NCBI GenBank assembly: GCA_910587805.1
Contig: CAJUNM010000044.1
Span: forward strand, 1,520-12,564
DNA length: 11,045 bases
DNA from: an uncultured Christensenellaceae bacterium
GTDB taxonomy: Bacteria > Bacillota > Clostridia > Christensenellales > Pumilibacteraceae
Reading direction: 5' to 3'
The notes below the pieces were generated by a model. The model was given only the letters and a program-made list of their open reading frames with translations. It did no database searches and was not told the DNA's origin. Position 1 is the stretch's first letter. Each line of letters opens with the position of its first letter. The position numbers were made by a program, and so were the translations under genes. Shown here piece by piece: positions 5,504 through 11,045 of this stretch.

Positions 5504-8467
5504 ATGATAAATAATACTGCGGTAGAACGATGCAGTAACTGCGGCGCTCAACTCGATATACGAAAAATCGGAGGGGGAGTGATAGAGTGTGACTTTTGTC
5601 ACAGTAAGCATGTCGTTGCGCGCAGCGCAAACGACGCTGCGCTCGGATTTTTGAAGATCGCCGAGCACGAGCTTGATACGTGCAAGTTCTCGGATGCGTA
5701 CGATGCTTATGCCAAAGCCGCTCAAGCCGACGCCGACGAGCCGCAAGCGTATTTCGGTATGGCGCTCGCCGCTCATAAAATCCAATACATAAAGGACGTT
5801 GTAAACAATCGTTTGCAGCCGATTTGTCACGAAATCGCAGACAGAGTGTTTGCAGACGATAAAAACTACAAACGTGCGTTGAGTTTGGCAACGCCCGAGC
5901 AAAAGAAAGAATACGCGGCTAAAGCCGTCGAAATAGACTACATAAAGAAAACATTCAACAGCTTGCAAGCTCAAAAACTCGAGTACGACTGCTTTATATG
6001 CGTAAAGGTGACGGACGATGACGGAGGTCACACCGAGGACAGTCATATAGCGAGCACGCTTTACCATAGGCTCAAAGAAGCGGGATATAAACCGTTCTAT
6101 TCCGAAGAAGAAATACGCGGAAGAACGGGCGCGGATTACGAGGCGTTGATACTGTACGCTCTTTGGGAATCCGAAAGCATGATCATCGTTTGTAACGACG
6201 AGAGCTATCTCAACACGCCTTGGGTGAAGAACGAATATACGCGTTTTATCAAAATGCTGCGCGATAACGAAAAAGAGAGCGACAGCATTACTTTTGTGTT
6301 CGGAGAGAAGCCGGTAGAACGCTTACCGGGTGTAAACGGAAAGATACAGGGCGTGCCGTTCAAATCGTTCGACGCGCTCGACAGAATTATCAAGTTCGTT
6401 AAAAATCACGAGCCGGTCAATCACGGTTTGAACGCGCTCGAGCGCAAAAAGTACGCGGATAAAAAGTATACCCCTAAAGTTTCCATGCGTCAAACTCTGC
6501 AAAAGCGCACTTTGGACAGCGTAGAGCAAAAGGAAATTTCCGTCTCGGATAGATCGAGACTCAATATCGCCGCGGAATTTTTATCGCGCGGAGATTTTAC
6601 CAACGCTATCCGTTTCGGCAACGAGCTTACCGCATCCAATAAGGCGAACGGCGAGGCGTTCAGAATACTTTTCCTTGCCAAAAACGGTTGCAAGAGCGAA
6701 GAAGAATTCGTAAAGAAAAATAATATCGGTGCGGATTTTTCGGATTTTGAAAAAGCGTTGGCTGCGTCAAATGAAAACATCGCGAATAAGCTGTACTTCG
6801 CACTGTATTCTCATGCGAAAAAGCATTGCGACTATGCGAGCTATAAGGAATATATCGAGCTGCCGATGAGCAGCGACGCAGATATAGCGGAACTGACCGA
6901 ACTCGTTTATAAAAATGCGCTAAAAAATAAAAACGAACGCCTTTTCGATCTGACGCTTAAAACGGTGTCGAATACCGATCGATATATAGATATGAATCTG
7001 AATTTTGCCGACGCTTTGAGCGACGAGCGGTCGGTTAATTATTTCAAAAACGTTCTCGCCGCTGACCCGTCGCATTGCAGAGCGCAGTGGTGTGTATTCG
7101 TTTCCGAAGTAGGCGCTAAAAACGTAATTTCTTATATCGCGAACAAGAGCAATCAAAAGACAGTAGAGGAAAAACTGTTTTCGTACGGGTTCAACAAGTT
7201 CGCGTTTGAAGCTATTGTCGATTGGGCTATAGATAAGTGCTCTGATGCGTCTATGACGTGCGCCGCTCTCGATTTTGCGTTTACTATGGTTCCGCAAGAC
7301 GAAGAACTATATTATACAACAAGTATCGAACTCGTGACCGAAAAATTATTGAAAAAAGGCAAGATCGACGCGGCGGCAAAGTATAACGAAATGCTTATAT
7401 CCGTCGATCCGTATGCGCATGCGGGATATTTTAACCGTTGTTTGATCAAACGTAAATTATCCAATCCGTTGGGACTTGTTAAGTATGCCGATAATCTGCT
7501 CGACGATCCCGATTATATGTCGGCGGTGAGCAGTTATACCGAAAAATGTCCTACCGAAAAAAATAAATATCTCGACGTGCGCGATTCGCTGTTAAAGCTT
7601 GCATCGGATAAAGATATAATAAAAAATTGCGACAACTTGGTGAAAAACCAATATATAGAAAGCGATAGTCTCGAATATTGCAAACATGATTTGGATAAAG
7701 CCATATCTAATAATAAAGATAAACGAATATCTAAACTTAAAAAGATAGGCTTAATAGGCGGTATTTGCGCATCATTGCCGTTTATATTGGTGATGATGAT
7801 GGGATTTGCAGGCGTTAGTCCGTTCATGGAATTTGCCCATTGTCTATTTCAATTTAATCGTACTGCAATTATAATTATATCGTTGCTGTTCTTTATATTC
7901 CCGTTGATCGGAGCGGTTGTATACTGTATCTTCACACACGGCAAATACGGTGAAATAAGTCTTATATCTACCTATTTGGCGGTCGGTGTTTTTGCAGCTT
8001 CCGTTATATCATCGTGTGTCGGAGTCGGTTTTTATATTCATGCTAAATCCGAAAAGGGCAATATGTATATAGGCGACGGATACGTTATGAAATTCGAGGA
8101 GGTTAAATCGGGCGGACTTTCGCTTGTATGGTGTATAAATTCTGCGGAAAACGTTATAATTCCCGAGACTTTCGGCGGAGAAGCCGTTGTGAGAATAGAG
8201 CAGTACGATCGTAGAGACGGAAAACGAGAACAGGGAGCTTTTCAAGGCAATGAAAAAATGCTAAATGTAACTATCCCGAAAACAATAACTTATATCGGAG
8301 AAGCTTCGTTTGCATACTGCGTAAATCTCGTAAATTTCAATTACGAAGGTACGATGGAAGAATGGAATCAAGTATTTCGCGGGGGTTACGGTTATTTTGA
8401 AACTCCGTGGAATTACAAAGTCGGCAGTTATTCCGTAAATTGTACGGACGGAACGATAAGTAACTAA
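5504..8467 (+). CDS. Zinc-ribbon / TIR / helical-repeat / transmembrane / BspA-LRR protein
   Basis: The ATG at 5504 has GGAGG at 5491-5495 (8-nt spacing) and lies 23 nt after the GH95-like stop, so co-transcription is likely. Of 987 residues: 10-32 form a CxxC...CxxC zinc ribbon (Cys 10, 13, 29, 32). Residues 45-158 are TPR-like helices. Residues 160-300 form a TIR domain (YDCFI, then TEDS, PFYSEEE, DYEALI, WVKNEYTRF). Glu213 in DYEALI sits where TIR NADases carry their catalytic Glu. Residues 345-735 look like TPR/helical repeats, more diverged. Three membrane segments lie near 747-767, 787-809 and 820-845, preceded by a basic KDKRISKLKK stretch that favours a cytoplasmic N-terminus. Residues 853-987 hold short BspA-type (LRR_5) repeats (IPKTITYIGEASFAYC) ending in the typical FNYEGTMEEWNQV. 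TIR domains act as NAD-cleaving or scaffold modules; the ligand and role here are unknown. The 3' third is AT-rich compared with the 5' end. Confidence 0.85.
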   Translation: MINNTAVERCSNCGAQLDIRKIGGGVIECDFCHSKHVVARSANDAALGFLKIAEHELDTCKFSDAYDAYAKAAQADADEPQAYFGMALAAHKIQYIKDVVNNRLQPICHEIADRVFADDKNYKRALSLATPEQKKEYAAKAVEIDYIKKTFNSLQAQKLEYDCFICVKVTDDDGGHTEDSHIASTLYHRLKEAGYKPFYSEEEIRGRTGADYEALILYALWESESMIIVCNDESYLNTPWVKNEYTRFIKMLRDNEKESDSITFVFGEKPVERLPGVNGKIQGVPFKSFDALDRIIKFVKNHEPVNHGLNALERKKYADKKYTPKVSMRQTLQKRTLDSVEQKEISVSDRSRLNIAAEFLSRGDFTNAIRFGNELTASNKANGEAFRILFLAKNGCKSEEEFVKKNNIGADFSDFEKALAASNENIANKLYFALYSHAKKHCDYASYKEYIELPMSSDADIAELTELVYKNALKNKNERLFDLTLKTVSNTDRYIDMNLNFADALSDERSVNYFKNVLAADPSHCRAQWCVFVSEVGAKNVISYIANKSNQKTVEEKLFSYGFNKFAFEAIVDWAIDKCSDASMTCAALDFAFTMVPQDEELYYTTSIELVTEKLLKKGKIDAAAKYNEMLISVDPYAHAGYFNRCLIKRKLSNPLGLVKYADNLLDDPDYMSAVSSYTEKCPTEKNKYLDVRDSLLKLASDKDIIKNCDNLVKNQYIESDSLEYCKHDLDKAISNNKDKRISKLKKIGLIGGICASLPFILVMMMGFAGVSPFMEFAHCLFQFNRTAIIIISLLFFIFPLIGAVVYCIFTHGKYGEISLISTYLAVGVFAASVISSCVGVGFYIHAKSEKGNMYIGDGYVMKFEEVKSGGLSLVWCINSAENVIIPETFGGEAVVRIEQYDRRDGKREQGAFQGNEKMLNVTIPKTITYIGEASFAYCVNLVNFNYEGTMEEWNQVFRGGYGYFETPWNYKVGSYSVNCTDGTISN

Positions 8468-8473
8468 AGTAAT

Positions 8474-8500
8474 AAAAAAACGCCCATGCGGGCGTTTTTT
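8474..8500. terminator. Bidirectional intrinsic terminator between convergent units
   Basis: CGCCC (8481-8485) pairs with GGGCG (8490-8494) around an ATGC loop. The stem is flanked by an A run (8474-8480) and a T run (8495-8500), so it works on either strand. It lies 7 nt after the TIR gene stop and 38 nt beyond the dapB stop, and should end both transcripts. Confidence 0.9.
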
Positions 8501-8538
8501 AATGTGTTAAAACACTGATATAATATTTAAGAGTATGT

Positions 8539-9273
8539 TTAATTGTTGTTTAATTTTTCGATAAGATCGTCCATATTGTAAATCGCGGGCGGGGAAGAAA
8601 GCAAGAATTCGGCAGCTTTGTATGCGCCGGCAGCGAACAGCTTGCGCGAACGCGCTGAATGCGAAACCGTGATTATTTCGTCGTCGCCGTAAAATCCGAT
8701 TTCGTGTTCGCCGACTACGGTGCCGCCGCGTATCGAAGTTATGCCGAGTTCGCCCGCAACGCGCTTGCCCGAACGGTTGACAACTTGGTTTTCGCGCGGG
8801 CAGATAGCGTCGGCGAGAAGTAACGCCGTCCCGCTCGGGACGTCGACTTTTTGATTGTGGTGTTTTTCGAGTATTTCCACGTCGAACGAGTCGCCGAGAA
8901 TAGCTTTTACCGTTTTTATCGCGGCGGTAACTGCGGCGATGCCCAAACTCATATTTGCCGATTTGAATACGGGAACGGTTTTTGCAAGCTCGGCGATCTT
9001 TTGCGTTTGTTCGTCGGTATAGCCCGTGGTCGCGAGAACTACGGGCGCATTGCCGCGTTTTGCGAGCGCGATCACGGCGTCAAGCGAGGCGGGGCGCGAA
9101 AAGTCGATAATAACGTCGTACGGCACGTTTACGTCGGTTGCGCTCGTAAATACGTTTTCCGATGTTTTTGCCACGTCCAAACCGCCCGAAACGTTAAAAC
9201 CGTACACGGGTGCTGCGTCGCAAAGAATTTTGCCCATTTTGCCGTTTATGCCGATGATGAACGCAGTTATCAT
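8539..9273 (-). CDS. dapB: 4-hydroxy-tetrahydrodipicolinate reductase
   Basis: DapB reduces the product of DapA to tetrahydrodipicolinate with NAD(P)H, in the lysine/diaminopimelate pathway that feeds peptidoglycan. At 244 residues it is of the shorter kind seen in many Gram-positive and thermophilic bacteria (E. coli has 273). Motifs in order: nucleotide-binding GINGKMG (8-14), DFS (57-59), TTG (82-84), SANMSLG (105-111), and the catalytic EKHHNQKVDVPSGTA (136-150), with His138 and Lys142 at the positions of E. coli His159 and Lys163. GEHE (188-191) and SHSARSRKLFAAGA (204-217) complete the C-terminal part. The usual DAPSGTA reads DVPSGTA, a mild change. The ATG at 9271-9273 is preceded by AAGGA with a 9-nt gap (9283-9287 on the plus strand). 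It is the last gene of asd-dapA-dapB, 85 nt after dapA. Confidence 0.95.
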   Translation of the reverse strand: MITAFIIGINGKMGKILCDAAPVYGFNVSGGLDVAKTSENVFTSATDVNVPYDVIIDFSRPASLDAVIALAKRGNAPVVLATTGYTDEQTQKIAELAKTVPVFKSANMSLGIAAVTAAIKTVKAILGDSFDVEILEKHHNQKVDVPSGTALLLADAICPRENQVVNRSGKRVAGELGITSIRGGTVVGEHEIGFYGDDEIITVSHSARSRKLFAAGAYKAAEFLLSSPPAIYNMDDLIEKLNNN

Positions 9274-9358
9274 TATATAGATTCCTTATAAAAAGTGTTT
9301 TTGAAAGCGCTCGCTTCCGAATTATTGTAGCACTTGACGTAAATCAGCCCGCGGCTGT

Positions 9359-10246
9359 TCATTTTATCAGTCCTATGCCGCGCATCGTCGATTCGAGAAG
9401 CTTGGTATGTTCGGGTTCGAGTTCGGTGAGCGGCAAGCGCGGCGCGCCGACGTCTATCCCTAATAACTGCATTGCCTTTTTTGCGGGGATGGGATTAACT
9501 TCGCAAAAAAGCGAGTGTATAAACTCGTTCAGCTTGAACTGAAGTGCGCGCGCCTCGGCAAAATTACCGTCGAGACACAGTTTGCAAAGCTCGCTCATTT
9601 GTTTCGGAGCGGGGTTGGCGGCAACGGATATTATGCCGTGCGCGCCGAGGGCGATCGCAATCGTAGTGAGACTGTCGTCGCCGCAATACAGCTCGAAACC
9701 CGTTTCCGCGCAGACTTTGGCGGAGTCTTGGAATTGGTCTATATCGCCGCTCGCTTCCTTGATGCCGACTACGCCGTCGATCTTTGCAAGCTCGGCTATG
9801 GTTTTGGGCAGGATATTCACGCACGTGCGAGTAGGCACGTTGTAGGCGATAACGGGTATCTTTGCCGCCGCCGCTACGGCTTTGTAGTGCTCGACTATTC
9901 CGCGCTGCGTGCATTTGTTATAGTACGGCGTGACTACGAGCACTGCGTCCGCGCCGAGTTCGCGCGCAAAGTCGGCTTTTTCGCAAGCCGCTGCCGTGCT
10001 GTTGCTGCCCGCGCCGACTATAACGGGCACGCGCCCCGCGACCCGTTTTATGATAAAGCGCGTCGCTTTTTCGTATTCGTCGTGCGAAACGGTGGGCGGC
10101 TCGCCCGTGGTGCCGAAAGGCACGAGCGCGGTCACGCCGCCGCCGATAAGATGTTCGATATAACGCTCGAGAACGCTATAGTCTATGTTTCCGTCCTTGC
10201 CGAACGGCGTGACCATTGCCGCGCCGCAACCGTTGAAAATCGCCAT
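9359..10246 (-). CDS. dapA: 4-hydroxy-tetrahydrodipicolinate synthase
   Basis: DapA condenses pyruvate with aspartate semialdehyde in the first committed step to diaminopimelate and lysine; it is a cytoplasmic TIM-barrel aldolase. The 295-residue length is typical. Visible active-site elements: GTTGE (45-49, with Thr46 and Thr47), TPYYNK (106-111, Tyr109), YNVPTRT (135-141, Tyr135 and Arg140) and GIKEASGD (161-168), in which Lys163 forms the Schiff base with pyruvate. The ATG at 10244-10246 has a GAGG about 10 nt upstream (10257-10260 on the plus strand). The start lies only 16 nt after the asd stop codon, so the two are almost certainly co-transcribed. A weak 5-bp hairpin follows the stop (9345-9357) without a T run. 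Residues that set lysine feedback inhibition cannot be judged by eye. Confidence 0.97.
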   Translation of the reverse strand: MAIFNGCGAAMVTPFGKDGNIDYSVLERYIEHLIGGGVTALVPFGTTGEPPTVSHDEYEKATRFIIKRVAGRVPVIVGAGSNSTAAACEKADFARELGADAVLVVTPYYNKCTQRGIVEHYKAVAAAAKIPVIAYNVPTRTCVNILPKTIAELAKIDGVVGIKEASGDIDQFQDSAKVCAETGFELYCGDDSLTTIAIALGAHGIISVAANPAPKQMSELCKLCLDGNFAEARALQFKLNEFIHSLFCEVNPIPAKKAMQLLGIDVGAPRLPLTELEPEHTKLLESTMRGIGLIK

Positions 10247-10262
10247 ATCGTATATACCTCGC

Positions 10263-11045
10263 TTATTTACGGGAATTGAGCAGTTCCGCTATTTGCACGG
10301 TGTTCGACGCCGCGCCTTTGCGGATATTGTCGGCGACTACCCAAATATTAAGTCCGCTGTCTACGGAGAAGTCGCGACGCACTCTGCCGACGTATACTTC
10401 GTCCGTGCCCTCGCAGTCGAGCGGCATAGGGTAGACGTTTTTGCTTACGTCGTCGCACAGCACAATGCCGTCGGCATTTTTCAATACTTCGAGCGCGCTC
10501 TCGCGCGTTACTGGTTTGAAAAACTCTATGTTAATGCTTTCGCTGTGCCCGTAATAAACGGGCACGCGCGCGGTAGTCGCCGTGATCTTGAGCGAATCGT
10601 CGCCGAGTATCTTGCGCGTTTCGTGCACCATTTTCATCTCTTCGCCTGTGTATCCGTCCGCGTCGAAAGTGTCTATGTGCGGTATTATGTTGTTCGCGAT
10701 AGGGTGCGGGAACTTTTTAGGCGGCAATCCCTCGAGTCCGTTTTTCAAGTCCTCGAGACCTTGTCTGCCCGCGCCGGACACCGCTTGATACGTGGTGTAT
10801 ACAATGCGCTTTATCTTGAATGCATCGTGCAACGGTTTGAGCGCGACCACCGCTTGAATGGTCGAGCAATTAGGGTTGGCAATAATGCCGTTGTGGGCAA
10901 ACGCCGCTTCGGGATTGACCTCGGGCACTACGAGCGGCACTTTCGGGTCCATGCGCCAATAGCGCGAGTTATCTATTGCTACCGCGCCGCACTCGGCAAA
11001 CACGGGCGCAAAATCGCGCGAAACGTCGCTGCCCGCCGAAAACAG
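10263..11045 (-). CDS. asd: Aspartate-semialdehyde dehydrogenase (N-terminal part beyond the window)
   Basis: Asd reduces aspartyl phosphate to aspartate semialdehyde with NADPH, supplying DapA and the threonine/methionine branch. The frame stays open to the window edge, beginning with residues LFSAGSDVSRDFAPVFAECG, so the nucleotide-binding N-terminus and the start codon are missing. The nucleophilic cysteine is in NPNCSTIQ (Cys codon 10866-10868), followed by TYQAVSGAGRQG. The proton-relay histidine is in RVPVYYGHSES (His codon 10545-10547). The C-terminal region ends VADNIRKGAASNTVQIAELL, standard for the family. These features fit the Gram-positive-type bacterial enzyme. The TAA stop (10263-10265) lies 16 nt before dapA. 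The promoter is outside the window. Confidence 0.96.
   Translation of the reverse strand: MFSAGSDVSRDFAPVFAECGAVAIDNSRYWRMDPKVPLVVPEVNPEAAFAHNGIIANPNCSTIQAVVALKPLHDAFKIKRIVYTTYQAVSGAGRQGLEDLKNGLEGLPPKKFPHPIANNIIPHIDTFDADGYTGEEMKMVHETRKILGDDSLKITATTARVPVYYGHSESINIEFFKPVTRESALEVLKNADGIVLCDDVSKNVYPMPLDCEGTDEVYVGRVRRDFSVDSGLNIWVVADNIRKGAASNTVQIAELLNSRK

Noticed and set aside
8519..8524. TATAAT on the plus strand between the terminator and dapB
   Set aside because: No good -35 box, and it would transcribe antisense into dapB; AT-rich chance match.
9345..9357. Hairpin CAGCC/GGCTG right after dapA as a terminator
   Set aside because: Only 5 bp with a 3-nt loop and no T run on the minus strand; dapB follows and is expected to be in the same transcript.
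1..11045. tRNA or rRNA genes, CRISPR arrays, insertion sequences, attachment sites
   Set aside because: I saw no regularly spaced repeats, transposase motifs, terminal inverted repeats or cloverleaf sequences.

Overview
The window looks like chromosomal DNA from an anaerobic, probably gut-associated member of the Bacillota (Clostridia). The clues are GGAGG-type ribosome binding sites about 8 nt before ATG, intrinsic hairpin/T-run terminators, a Gram-positive-type aspartate-semialdehyde dehydrogenase, and a zinc-ribbon/TIR/BspA-LRR protein of a kind common in gut Clostridia. This placement is an inference; there is no rRNA or other marker gene here.

Layout. (1) 2-2551 (+) is the 3' part of a large membrane protein: an extracytoplasmic M28 peptidase-like domain, eight membrane segments and an extracytoplasmic C-terminal domain. 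It ends at an intrinsic terminator (2580-2612). (2) 2613-3092 is a noncoding stretch. It carries a short intergenic repeat-like element, AT-rich tracts, a strong-looking extended -10 promoter (2958-2987) and a leader with a hairpin and a perfect 12-bp palindrome. (3) This promoter should drive a two-gene unit: a leaderless GH95-like glycosidase (3093-5480) and, 23 nt later, a 987-residue protein (5504-8467). The second protein has a zinc ribbon, a TIR domain, helical repeats, three membrane segments and a small BspA-type leucine-rich-repeat tail. A symmetrical terminator (8474-8500) closes it. (4) On the minus strand, converging on that terminator, is the lysine/diaminopimelate unit asd (partial) - dapA - dapB.

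The asd-dapA-dapB genes carry out consecutive steps from aspartyl phosphate to tetrahydrodipicolinate and are ordinary. The interest lies in the plus-strand genes. The TIR protein is predicted to place a TIR domain in the cytosol and an LRR module outside the cell on one chain, broadly like a Toll-like receptor but in reverse order along the chain. It is apparently co-transcribed with a cytoplasmic GH95-like protein whose catalytic positions seem substituted. The M28-like domain upstream also lacks most metal ligands. All residue-level statements rest on alignment by eye against remembered family motifs.
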